Source of the DNA: an uncultured Collinsella sp.
GTDB taxonomy: Bacteria > Actinomycetota > Coriobacteriia > Coriobacteriales > Coriobacteriaceae
Assembly (NCBI GenBank): GCA_902494345.1
Contig: CABUSV010000002.1
Coordinates: 143,126-207,125, forward strand
DNA length: 64,000 nt
Direction of reading: 5' to 3'
The position numbers were made by a program, and so were the translations under genes. The notes below the pieces were generated by a model that made no database searches, was not told the origin of the DNA, and was given only the letters and a program-made list of their open reading frames with translations. This document shows, piece after piece, positions 28,362 to 36,366 of this stretch (position 1 is its first letter; each line of letters begins with the position of its first letter).

Positions 28362-28925
28362 TTAAGGCTCTTTTTTGCTCTGCACGCCCTTGGCCCACTC
28401 GGCACTGGCTCTCATGGCGTTCTCGAGGGCCTCGCGCAGTTTTTGGTCCTCGATGGGTGCCACTTGGTGCTCGATCTCGGCACGCTCGGCATCGCTGAGG
28501 TCGGCATGCGGAGCCGGCGGACGCTCGGCCACGGCCGGACGCAGGCGCTCTTTTGCAGCGGGCGGTGTGTGGCCGGGGGCGGTCGTCTTGAACACCAGCC
28601 CATCGACGTGCGCGCCGGCGCGCTCCATGCGCGCGCGGATAATCTCGCGCAAAAGCGTCATCTCCTGCGTCCATGAGGGCGAATCGAGGTACACCAGCAG
28701 TTCGTTGGACTCGGGCAGGTAGCGCAGGCCCGTCACATGGCGTCCCTCACGCGTGCCCGAGCACACGGCATTCCAGGCGTGATAGACCGCACGAGATTCC
28801 TCTGCAGCCTCCATTTGCGCGCGGCGCTCAGGTGTCGCGGCCGCCAGGATGCGCTGACGCTCGGCATCCAAAAAGCCGCCGAAGGCGACCATTCCGTTCT
28901 CGCGCTCGTAATTAGCACGCCTCAC
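28362..28925 (-). CDS. dciA: DciA-like DUF721 protein
   Basis: 187 residues. The DUF721 core is at about 30-115 (AVYHAWNAVCSG, GLRYLPESNELLVYLDSPSWTQEMTLLREIIRARM), the fold of DciA, which helps load the replicative helicase in bacteria that lack DnaC. That fits this genome section, which has dnaB but no loader visible. The start is taken as GTG at 28925, overlapping the recF stop by 14 bases, so it is translationally coupled; an ATG at 28892 (MVAFGGFLD) is the alternative. A Pro/Ala-rich linker and charged C-terminal helix follow the core. Confidence 0.85.
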   Translation of the reverse strand: MRRANYERENGMVAFGGFLDAERQRILAAATPERRAQMEAAEESRAVYHAWNAVCSGTREGRHVTGLRYLPESNELLVYLDSPSWTQEMTLLREIIRARMERAGAHVDGLVFKTTAPGHTPPAAKERLRPAVAERPPAPHADLSDAERAEIEHQVAPIEDQKLREALENAMRASAEWAKGVQSKKEP

Positions 28926-30018
28926 CCATGCTCACCACCTTGGCTCGATCAAGCAGGTCATCGGTAAAATACCCCAGATTGGTGGTGGTTATGACTGTCT
29001 GGATATCATCACCGATCAGCTGCAGAAAAGCGCCTCGGCGCCCGGCGTCGAGCTCGCTCATCACGTCGTCCAAAAGCAGCAGCGGCGCGGTGCCCAGGAT
29101 ATCGCGCGCCACGGCCACTTCTGCCACCTTCCAGGCAAGTACCAGCGTTCGCTGCTGGCCCTGGCTGGCAAATGAACGGGCCGATCGACCCGCGACGGAA
29201 AACTCAATCTCATCGCGATGCGGACCCACGAGCGTCACGCCGCGGCGGATCTCCTCGTCGGCGCGCTCATTGAGCGCCGAGAGCATGTGCTCATACGCCC
29301 AGCCCCTAAGCTCGTCGCGATCCTCGGTGCGAGGCAGGTCGCCAAGCGTGGACACATAGGATACGCCGGCGAGCTCGCCGGATGCCACTCGGCCATAGGC
29401 GTCGCGCACATGGCCCGACAGCCGGTCGAGCAGGGCCAGACGATGTACGAGCAGGGCCGAACCGGCGCGGGCGATAGATTCGTTCCAGGCGCCGAGCATC
29501 TCGCGGCAGCACCAGGTCTCCTTGAGCAGGGCATTGCGCTGGGTCACGCAGCGCCCATAGGCACTAGCCAGATCGGCATAGCGCGCACTCAGCTGAACGC
29601 CAAAGTCATCAAGTGCGGTGCGGCGCACGCTGGCACCCCGCTTGACCATATCCAGGTGGTCCGGGCAAAACAGAACGCTCGGCAGCACCCCGCGCACACC
29701 GGACGCAGCGCAGCGCTTGCCGTTGCGACTAAACGAACGCTTGCCATCTTCCACGCTCAGCCCCATGTCCAGTACGCGCCCATCACCTTCGAGCCTCAGC
29801 TCGACCTTGCATGAGCCCACGCCGTCGTGCACGAGCTCGGCGGCGGTCGGATGCCTAAACGAGGCGCCACTCGTCAGCAGCTGCAGCGCCTCTATGAGGT
29901 TGGTCTTTCCCGCCGCGTTGGGGCCCGCGAGCACTGTCACACCGTCGCTCAGGGCAAGGCGGTAGCTGTCGAAGCTGCGATAGCGCGCAACGGAAAGATC
30001 GCGTGCGAACATGGTCAT
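28912..30018 (-). CDS. recF: recombination mediator RecF
   Basis: An SMC-like ATPase that helps RecA loading at gaps. 368 residues with Walker A GPNAAGKTNL, the SFASQGQQRTLVLAWK signature and Walker B LLLLDDVMSELD. The start at 30018 or two codons later cannot be separated, since no clear ribosome-binding site is seen. Only eight bases follow the dnaN stop, so translation is probably coupled. Confidence 0.96.
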   Translation of the reverse strand: MTMFARDLSVARYRSFDSYRLALSDGVTVLAGPNAAGKTNLIEALQLLTSGASFRHPTAAELVHDGVGSCKVELRLEGDGRVLDMGLSVEDGKRSFSRNGKRCAASGVRGVLPSVLFCPDHLDMVKRGASVRRTALDDFGVQLSARYADLASAYGRCVTQRNALLKETWCCREMLGAWNESIARAGSALLVHRLALLDRLSGHVRDAYGRVASGELAGVSYVSTLGDLPRTEDRDELRGWAYEHMLSALNERADEEIRRGVTLVGPHRDEIEFSVAGRSARSFASQGQQRTLVLAWKVAEVAVARDILGTAPLLLLDDVMSELDAGRRGAFLQLIGDDIQTVITTTNLGYFTDDLLDRAKVVSMGEAC

Positions 30019-30026
30019 GGGCAGCG

Positions 30027-31130
30027 TTAGATGCGTACCGGCATGACCAGGTACAGGTAGTTGATCTTGTCGTAGGACTTGAAGATGCCAGCCTGCGAAT
30101 AGCTCTTGAGCTCCAGCGTGATCTCCTTCTCCTTGGACAGGGCATTGAGGCAGCCAAAGATGTAGTGGTAGTTGAAGGCGATGGTGCCCGACTCGCCCTC
30201 GGCCTCGACATCGATCGTCTCCTGCGCCAGGTCCTGGTCGTTGGAAATGGAGGACAGGCCCATCTGGCCGTTCTCGACGTCAATCTCAAACTTGACGGCG
30301 GGGTTGGCGCTCGCGATAACGGCCACACGTTTAAGGGCGGCGTTAAAGGCGGCTACGTCGATCTTGACGCTCGTCACGCATGAATCGGGGATGAGCTGCT
30401 TGTAATTGGGATATACGCCCTCGATGCGGCGCGACACATAGGTGGTGTTGCCGGCCTCAAAGACAACCTGGGTGTCGGTGGCGCCGATCATGATGGTAGC
30501 CTGGCTCGCCATGATGCTCAGCGCGTCGTTAAAGGCGTCGGCAGGTACGTTGAGTTCAAAGGAACCTTCGAGGGTCGAGGTCTCGACCTGCGTATCGCAC
30601 ACGGCCAGTCGGAAGGAGTCGGTCGCGACCAGGCGCACGGTGTTGTTCTCGACCTTCATGTGCACGCCACCCAGGATAGGGCGGGCCTTGTCGGTCGAGG
30701 TGACGCGCCAGACGCGGCTTACCATTTCGGACAGAATATCGGTCGGCAGCTCGACGGCGCTCTCGATGGCGTATGCCGGGAACTCGGGAAAGTCGTTAGC
30801 GTCGAGCGTGTTGAGGCGAAAAGAGCTCTTCTCGCAGCCAATCAAAACCTGACGCTCGGACAGCTCAAAGGTGACCGGGGCATCGGGAAGGGTCTTGGTG
30901 ATGTTGGAGAGCATCTTGCAGGGAATCACCATTTCGCCCTCCTCCTCGACAAGAGCCGCAATGCGGTGACGAATCGAGATGGTGTAGTTGGAGGTCTGAA
31001 ATTCCAAGATGCCGTCTTGTGCCTTAACGAGCACGCCCGACAGAATGGGAAGGGTGGATGCCGAAGCGACGCCTTTCATAACGACGCCGATGGCTTGCGT
31101 AAGCGAGCTCTGGCTGACGGTGAACTTCAT
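30027..31130 (-). CDS. dnaN: DNA polymerase III sliding clamp (beta subunit)
   Basis: Ring-shaped processivity clamp. 367 residues from MKFTVSQSSLTQAIGVVMKG, with the three repeated clamp folds and the C-terminal YLYLVMPVRI edge that forms the peptide-binding pocket. AAAGG lies eight bases before the ATG at 31130. Next gene after dnaA, separated by a 238-bp gap with origin-like features. Confidence 0.97.
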   Translation of the reverse strand: MKFTVSQSSLTQAIGVVMKGVASASTLPILSGVLVKAQDGILEFQTSNYTISIRHRIAALVEEEGEMVIPCKMLSNITKTLPDAPVTFELSERQVLIGCEKSSFRLNTLDANDFPEFPAYAIESAVELPTDILSEMVSRVWRVTSTDKARPILGGVHMKVENNTVRLVATDSFRLAVCDTQVETSTLEGSFELNVPADAFNDALSIMASQATIMIGATDTQVVFEAGNTTYVSRRIEGVYPNYKQLIPDSCVTSVKIDVAAFNAALKRVAVIASANPAVKFEIDVENGQMGLSSISNDQDLAQETIDVEAEGESGTIAFNYHYIFGCLNALSKEKEITLELKSYSQAGIFKSYDKINYLYLVMPVRI

Positions 31131-31368
31131 CTTTTAATACCTTTCTATAGATATAAATATCTTAATAATAGTAATAGTACTGACGAAACTGTTGATTACT
31201 CCTAAAAGTGCAGGTCAGCCCTAAAAAGAGAATCGACAGGAACCTGTGTGCAACCGGGTATGTTTTCCACGTTCAAAACCTGCGCAAAACTTTTCACCAC
31301 CGCGGCTCGAGTTTTTGACACCTTATAACCGCCGTTTCGACAAGTTTTCAACAGGTGTGTCCATTTAC
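31131..31368. other. dnaA-dnaN gap with origin-like motifs (candidate oriC unwinding region)
   Basis: An AT-rich tract at 31140-31180 ends in six consecutive TAA/TAG/TAC triplets (TAATAATAGTAATAGTAC, 31163-31180). On their 3' side come TGTTGATTA (31190-31198), TTTTCCACG (31263-31271), TTTTCACCA (31291-31299) and TTTTCAACA (31345-31353). Triplets of 5'-TAG/TAA-3' with boxes on the 3' side match the described order of DnaA-trio elements. I see no canonical TTATCCACA box. Function is inferred. Confidence 0.6.
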
Positions 31369-33093
31369 CTACGAGCGCAGTGTAATTTTATCGCGCAGCG
31401 ACTTGAGGTCTTCGGTAACAGTCCGGTCTTCCTGAATCATCTTCTGAACCTTTTTATAGCTCGTGCTGACGGTCGAGTGGTTGCGGTTGCCAAACTCGGC
31501 GCCCACGGCCGTCGTCGTCATCTCGCACATCTCGATCGCCAGGTAGATAGCGATATGGCGCGCCTTGGCGATGTTGGCGTTGCGGCGAGGCCCGATGAGT
31601 TCCTCGTGCGTCACACCGTATTGCTCCTCGATGACGGACTGGACCGTCTGCACATTGATCTTCTTGGCCGATGTGTCGAAGTACTGGTTGGCGATGGCGT
31701 CGATGTCGTCAAAGGTGAGCTCCCCGCCCTCGCGTTCGCGATCGCCCGCTTCGCCGGCACAACGCTCGCAAAAGCTCTCGAGCTCGCGAATGTTGGTGCC
31801 CGAGACCTCGGCCATGTGTTTAAAGTGCGCGTCGGTCAGATGTCCACCGTCGCCCCCGTAGGCCGCCAGCAGTGAGTCGTTGCCCGCCTCGGGCGCGGCG
31901 GCGATCGTGTTCTCGTAATAACGCTGCAAGATCTTGTACTTCATCTCGTAGCTCGGCTCCGCCACCAGGCACAGCAGACCGGCATTAAAGCGACTGGTCA
32001 GGCGCTCGTCCATATTAAGGTCCTTGGGAGCGCGGTCGGCGGCGATCACGACCTTCTTGTTGTTGCGGATAAATTCGTCCATCAACTGGAAGAAGTAATC
32101 CACGCTCGCGCGCTTGCCGATGATGTTCTGGATGTCATCGATGATAAGCACGTCGACGCCGTGGTACGCCTGCATGATGGGAGCGTTGCTCTTCTTTTGG
32201 CGGTCGAATTCCGTCATCAAGTCGTCCAGATATGCCTGCGAATTGGCGTACTTCACCTTGATCTCGGGCGATTTCTCTGCCAGCTCATTTTTGATGGCGA
32301 GCAGCAGGTGCGTCTTGCCCAGGCCCGATTTGCCGTAGATGAACAGCGACGTGCAGGTGCCGGGCGTGTCTGCAAGCATGGCGAATTTGAGCGCCGATCG
32401 GTAGGCGAGACTGTTCTCCGGTCCGAAGACGAAGTTTTCAAACGTGAATTTCGAATTCGCTGCGAGGGGTGCCCCGTCCGCGTTTTTCTCGACTGCTGCC
32501 GGGGCCGCCGCCGAAGGTGCTGCCGGCGCTGCGGACGAACTCGCGCTTTTCGCCGGTGGCCTGCCATTCATTTGGGTCATCATGCGGCGGAAATCGTCGG
32601 CGGACAACGTGTTTTTGATTGCAATGCCCGATTCCTCGCCGGGTGTCGCCTCGTGTGCGACGGGCATATGCGTGTCGGTCGGGATGGGCGAGGGGGCTGG
32701 TTCTGCCGCCGGTGTGAACGGAGTGGTCGGCTGCGGTGCCATGGTTTCACGGGAAACATCGTCGCGTCGAGGTTCGGGCGCCGGCGTTGCCGCTGCGGCG
32801 GCGGTCGCTACCGGGTGAGTGACCGGGGCCGTATCTGCCGAGGCGCCTTGCGGTGCCACGATGTTGAGCGCAATCGGTGCAAAGGCTATCTCTTCTAGGT
32901 ACGCCTCGATGGTCGGCTGATGCTTTTTGAGCTGGGCGATGGCAAAGCGTGAAGGGGCCTCAATCGTCAGAGTGTCCTCGGTTAAACTCACGGCGCGCGA
33001 TTGTCCCAGCATATTGATGAGGCGTGCATCTTGGCCGTCGCGCTGACAAAAGGCGATGGCATCTCCCAGGATGATGCTTGCTTCCTCGTCCAC
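31369..33093 (-). CDS. dnaA: chromosomal replication initiator DnaA, with a divergent DNA-binding signature
   Basis: Binds oriC and opens it. 574 residues. Domain I is at about 1-80, then comes a long Ala/Pro-rich linker with the SADDFRRMM segment (about 80-212). Domain III follows with Walker A GKSGLGKT (254-261), Walker B VLIIDD and arginine-finger region ERLTSRF, and domain IV at the C-terminus. The signature helix reads FGNRNHSTV (534-542), whereas nearly all DnaA proteins have RDHTTV. N538 and S540 align with E. coli D433 and T435, which contact the DnaA box. GTG start at 33091-33093 with GGAG upstream. It follows the ATPase gene by 15 bases, so the two share a transcript. Confidence 0.95.
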   Translation of the reverse strand: MDEEASIILGDAIAFCQRDGQDARLINMLGQSRAVSLTEDTLTIEAPSRFAIAQLKKHQPTIEAYLEEIAFAPIALNIVAPQGASADTAPVTHPVATAAAAATPAPEPRRDDVSRETMAPQPTTPFTPAAEPAPSPIPTDTHMPVAHEATPGEESGIAIKNTLSADDFRRMMTQMNGRPPAKSASSSAAPAAPSAAAPAAVEKNADGAPLAANSKFTFENFVFGPENSLAYRSALKFAMLADTPGTCTSLFIYGKSGLGKTHLLLAIKNELAEKSPEIKVKYANSQAYLDDLMTEFDRQKKSNAPIMQAYHGVDVLIIDDIQNIIGKRASVDYFFQLMDEFIRNNKKVVIAADRAPKDLNMDERLTSRFNAGLLCLVAEPSYEMKYKILQRYYENTIAAAPEAGNDSLLAAYGGDGGHLTDAHFKHMAEVSGTNIRELESFCERCAGEAGDREREGGELTFDDIDAIANQYFDTSAKKINVQTVQSVIEEQYGVTHEELIGPRRNANIAKARHIAIYLAIEMCEMTTTAVGAEFGNRNHSTVSTSYKKVQKMIQEDRTVTEDLKSLRDKITLRS

Positions 33094-33108
33094 TGTTTCT
33101 CCCGCTCC

Positions 33109-34461
33109 TTAACTTTGGGCTCGCACGCGAGCGCTACCTATCTCGGTCAGATGATATTTCTGGCCATGTTTGATTATCAAGCCGGCCTGTGCCAAGTCGT
33201 TGAGCGTTCGCGACCACGTGGGCGCTGAGTTTCCAAACGCTCGTGCCAGGTCGGTTGCGCCACACTCCTGGTTTTGAGCCAGATAGCCCAGTGCCGCTTC
33301 GCCGCGCTCGCTCACAAATACGTCTTGCTGCGGCTGTGCATATTGATTCGCCGCATTAGGATACATCATTTGAGCTGCTGGTTGTTGAGAACTCTGCATG
33401 GGCAGCAGCTGCTGTTGAAAACTTTGCGGCCACTGTTGATAAGGCTGCGGAGGCATCTGCTGGGCCCATGGGTTGTACTGCGCCTGTGGCATCTGTTGGT
33501 ATGGCTGCTGGTATCCAAGCGGGTATTGCTGGGGGTATGCCTGTGCATATCCCGTTTGCGGCGCGTATTGAGCCGGATACTCTTGTGGGTTCGGTTGATA
33601 GGATATCTGCTGTGCAGTCGATGCACCCGCCATCTGCTGCAAGGTTCCCACATCCTGGCCCATCGCTGGCTTTACATCGGGTATGTTCTGCGGAATCGCG
33701 CCCGAGGGTGCCTGGGGCTCTTGCATGGGGGCCATGCCAGGCTGCTGCATGGGGGCCATTTGCTGTTGCACCTGCTGCATCGTTGCGGGTTGCTGCGTGA
33801 AGGCACCCGGCATGGGATATGCCGGGTGCTCCGTTTCGGGTCGCACGGCTGCCCCGCGCCCGCCGGCACGCTCGATTTCCTGCACGCGCTTGGGGTTCAG
33901 ACTTACCGTCACGACGGTGCCGTTGCCCATGTTGTCCTCGATGGAGACGGCGCCGCCGGCGTTTTCCAAGTACTCCTGTACCATGGGAAACCCGGCTCCG
34001 GTGCCGCGGATATACCGTTTCATTTTGCTGTTTGCACTGGTTACGCCAAAGTCGAAGGCGCGTTCTTTGTCTTCGATCCCCGGCCCCTGGTCTGCGAATC
34101 GGATGGTGTCGCCGCCGTCCAGGATCGAGATGATGGGCTCTGCAAAATGCGCGTGGATAAAGTTTTCGACAATCTCGCGGATAACCATCAGCGAGATGCG
34201 TCCTCCCTGCTCTTTCATGCACTGGTAGACGGTGTTGGTTGTCTCTTCCAAGTAGGTGCGGACGTCTTGCGGTTCGATGACGATGACACGCGGTGTCGAC
34301 AGCATGTCATCGTAGACCGCGATGCGCGCTGCATACATGGCCTTCGGTGCTTGTGCGGTGACCTGCTCGCTCTCGTTGCGTTTTTCGCGCACGCCGGTGA
34401 TGTGCTCGTTGTCGGGTGCCGGATCACCGGAATCGACCATGGTGTAGAAGTCGTCAGACAT
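33109..34461 (-). CDS. GHKL-ATPase and winged-helix protein, co-transcribed with dnaA
   Basis: 450 residues of unknown function. A GHKL ATPase fold lies at about 85-190: N-box EIVENFIHAH (96-105), G1 DQGPGIED (124-131), G2 GTGAGFPMVQEY (153-164), then GNGTVVTVSL. There is no phospho-acceptor His domain, so it resembles SpoIIAB/RsbW-like kinases or stand-alone ATPases rather than a sensor kinase. A disordered stretch very rich in Gln, Pro, Met and Tyr follows (about 219-385). The last 65 residues read like a winged helix (ALGYLAQNQECGATDLARAFG, then TWSRTLNDLAQAGLI). It is directly upstream of dnaA, transcribed first, and faces rpmH across a candidate origin gap. Confidence 0.85.
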   Translation of the reverse strand: MSDDFYTMVDSGDPAPDNEHITGVREKRNESEQVTAQAPKAMYAARIAVYDDMLSTPRVIVIEPQDVRTYLEETTNTVYQCMKEQGGRISLMVIREIVENFIHAHFAEPIISILDGGDTIRFADQGPGIEDKERAFDFGVTSANSKMKRYIRGTGAGFPMVQEYLENAGGAVSIEDNMGNGTVVTVSLNPKRVQEIERAGGRGAAVRPETEHPAYPMPGAFTQQPATMQQVQQQMAPMQQPGMAPMQEPQAPSGAIPQNIPDVKPAMGQDVGTLQQMAGASTAQQISYQPNPQEYPAQYAPQTGYAQAYPQQYPLGYQQPYQQMPQAQYNPWAQQMPPQPYQQWPQSFQQQLLPMQSSQQPAAQMMYPNAANQYAQPQQDVFVSERGEAALGYLAQNQECGATDLARAFGNSAPTWSRTLNDLAQAGLIIKHGQKYHLTEIGSARVRAQS

Positions 34462-34704
34462 GCCGCTCGCAATCTTTCAAAAGGTTTTGAACAAATAGTA
34501 GCTCACCGCGCAATGTTTCTCATCTTTCGACAAGTTTTCAAAACCTGTTGAAAACTTTGGAAAACGGACGAAAAGTTCTCAACATTTCCAACACGACCTG
34601 TTGAAAACTCGATGAAATTTCGTGAAAAGTTGCCTGCAGCCTCAAATGCCGGTTCTGCTTATGGGGGAACCGTGTACTCTTTGCAACCTTTTACCTTTGA
34701 TTTC
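34462..34704. other. gap between the dnaA operon and rpmH with repeated origin-like boxes
   Basis: No gene. The 12-mer CCTGTTGAAAAC occurs at 34544-34555 and 34597-34608, and as its complement at 31344-31355 in the dnaA-dnaN gap. Related forms are TTTTGAACA (34485-34493), TTTTCAAAA (34535-34543) and TTCTCAACA (34576-34584). Gene polarity switches here. It may be a second box cluster of a bipartite origin or the autoregulatory region of the dnaA operon. Confidence 0.6.
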
Positions 34705-34734
34705 TTGACATTTGAACATTGATTTCCCTACAAT
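34705..34734 (+). promoter_or_regulatory. promoter of the rpmH-rnpA operon
   Basis: TTGACA (34705-34710) and TACAAT (34729-34734) are 18 bases apart, about 70 bases before rpmH. Confidence 0.75.
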
Positions 34735-34806
34735 CTTCAAGCTCACGTGTCTATATCTGCGTCCGCGTCCCCGCGGACACTCGAAATGCAGCAGGAGGAA
34801 CTTAAG

Positions 34807-34941
34807 ATGAAGCGTACGTATCAGCCTAATAAGCGTAAGCGTGCCAAGACCCATGGCTTCCGTGCCCGTATGGCCACTAAGGGTGGTCGTGCCGTGCTCG
34901 CCCGTCGTCGCGCCAAGGGCCGCAAGCGTCTCACTGTCTAG
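34807..34941 (+). CDS. rpmH: 50S ribosomal protein L34
   Basis: 44 residues, MKRTYQPNKRKRAKTHGF and RKRLTV, full-length and canonical. AGGAGGA precedes the ATG at 34807. First gene of the plus-strand origin arm. Confidence 0.98.
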   Translation: MKRTYQPNKRKRAKTHGFRARMATKGGRAVLARRRAKGRKRLTV

Positions 34942-34961
34942 CAGCGATACACACATCTCGC

Positions 34962-35300
34962 ATGAAGACTATTAAGTCTCGGCAAGATTTCGAGCATGTG
35001 TTCAGTCGGGGGCGTCGTTTCAATCACCCTCTGATTCGAATGACCATATGTGAATCGGTTGGCGAAGGCGACTCCGGAAGGGTCGCCTTCGTTGGTGCTA
35101 AACGACTCGGTTGTGCTGTCGTGCGCAACCGATCTAAGCGTGTGATGCGCGAGGCCGCCCGCAGCTGTGGATTTCCCGTTGCGGGTTATGACATCATCTT
35201 GTTCGCGACTCCCAAGACGAGGGTTTCCTCGCCGGAGGAGATGGACAAGGCGTTGCGTTCGCTTATGAAACGCGCCGGCGTTGCCGGGGAGGAGCGATGA
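34962..35300 (+). CDS. rnpA: ribonuclease P protein component
   Basis: Helps the RNase P RNA trim tRNA 5' ends. 112 residues with the diagnostic RNR motif (CAVVRNRSKRVMREAAR) after the RGRRFNHPLIRM strand. Lies 20 bases after rpmH, the universal order. Its stop overlaps the yidD start (ATGA). Confidence 0.96.
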   Translation: MKTIKSRQDFEHVFSRGRRFNHPLIRMTICESVGEGDSGRVAFVGAKRLGCAVVRNRSKRVMREAARSCGFPVAGYDIILFATPKTRVSSPEEMDKALRSLMKRAGVAGEER

Positions 35301-35521
35301 GCAATCACGTTTTGCGACGTGTTGCCATCGCTCCTATTCGCATATATCAACAGGTTGTTTCGCCCTTATTACCTGACGCCTGCATTTATTACCCAACGTG
35401 CTCGCAATACGCCGTTCAGGCGATTGAGAAGTACGGTGTTTTGAGAGGCTGCTGGCTTGCCGTGAGGCGCATCGCTCGCTGCAATCCCCTGCACGTCGGC
35501 GGTTATGACCCTGTGCCTTAG
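35297..35521 (+). CDS. yidD: membrane protein insertion efficiency factor YidD
   Basis: 74 residues with the YYPTCSQYAVQAIEKYG and GCWLAVRRIARCNPLHVGGYD segments of the family. The ATG overlaps the rnpA stop by four bases and has GGAG upstream. Thought to assist YidC; in the normal rnpA-yidD-yidC order. Confidence 0.96.
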   Translation: MSNHVLRRVAIAPIRIYQQVVSPLLPDACIYYPTCSQYAVQAIEKYGVLRGCWLAVRRIARCNPLHVGGYDPVP

Positions 35522-35550
35522 CGGGCACTCGCTATCGGAGGAAAACTTAC

Positions 35551-36321
35551 ATGTGGGATTGGATCGTTAACATCCTTTTCGAGCTGCTCAAGCTCATCCA
35601 GACCTTTGCGGTCGACTGGGGCCTGTCCATCATCATCCTGGTGGTCATCATCCGTCTGCTGCTGACGCCGCTCATGCTCAAGTCGACCAAGTCGACGGCT
35701 CGCATGCAGGTGCTGCAGCCCAAGATGCTCGAGATCCAGGAGCGCTACGCCGACGACCCCCAGCGTCAGGCCGAGGAGATGCAGAAGTTCTACAGCGAGA
35801 ACAAGTTCAATCCGCTGGCCGGCTGCCTGCCGCTTCTGATTCAGATGCCCATCCTTATCGCCCTGTTCACGCTTCTGCGCAACCTGCCGCAGTACTTTAA
35901 CGAGGGCACGTTCTCGTTCTTTAACATCCTGCCCGATCTGACCACCACGCCGAGCGCCTCTTTTGCCGATGGCTTTATGGTTGCGCTGCCTGCGCTGATC
36001 TGCCTGATCCTGTTTGCTGTCTTGACCCTGATTCCGCAGCTGTATATGTCCCGCAATCAGACTGGTCAGCAGGCCCAGAGCATGCGCATGATGGCTGTCG
36101 TCATGACCGTCATGATGCTTTGGATGGGCTGGAGCCTGCCCGTCGGCGTTCTGCTGTACTACGATGTGTCTTCTGCCTGGCAGGTTATCCAGCAGATCTT
36201 CGTGACGCAGAAGGTTATCGACAAGGCCAAGGCCGATGAGGAGGAGCGCCTCAAGAACGCTCCGCTGCAGGTCGAGGTTACCCGTCGCGAGAAGAAGCCG
36301 CGTCCGCACAAGAAGAAGTAG
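35551..36321 (+). CDS. yidC: membrane protein insertase YidC (Oxa1 family)
   Basis: Inserts small proteins into the cytoplasmic membrane. 256 residues with a first helix, the positively charged cytoplasmic hairpin (LKSTKSTARMQVLQPKMLEIQERY) and the conserved NPLAGCLPLLIQMPILIALF segment, then three more helices and a basic tail ending RPHKKK. It lacks the large periplasmic domain of Gram-negative forms, as expected. GGAGG precedes the ATG. Confidence 0.96.
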   Translation: MWDWIVNILFELLKLIQTFAVDWGLSIIILVVIIRLLLTPLMLKSTKSTARMQVLQPKMLEIQERYADDPQRQAEEMQKFYSENKFNPLAGCLPLLIQMPILIALFTLLRNLPQYFNEGTFSFFNILPDLTTTPSASFADGFMVALPALICLILFAVLTLIPQLYMSRNQTGQQAQSMRMMAVVMTVMMLWMGWSLPVGVLLYYDVSSAWQVIQQIFVTQKVIDKAKADEEERLKNAPLQVEVTRREKKPRPHKKK

Positions 36322-36339
36322 TCGGGATATCAATCTTAT

Positions 36340-36351
36340 TTAGGTACCTAA
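36340..36351. repeat. 12-bp palindrome TTAGGTACCTAA, copy 1
   Basis: Perfect palindrome in the yidC-jag gap. An identical 12-mer occurs at 39844-39855 after the parB-linked membrane gene. Confidence 0.5.
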
Positions 36352-36366
36352 CTTTTGGAGTACGTT

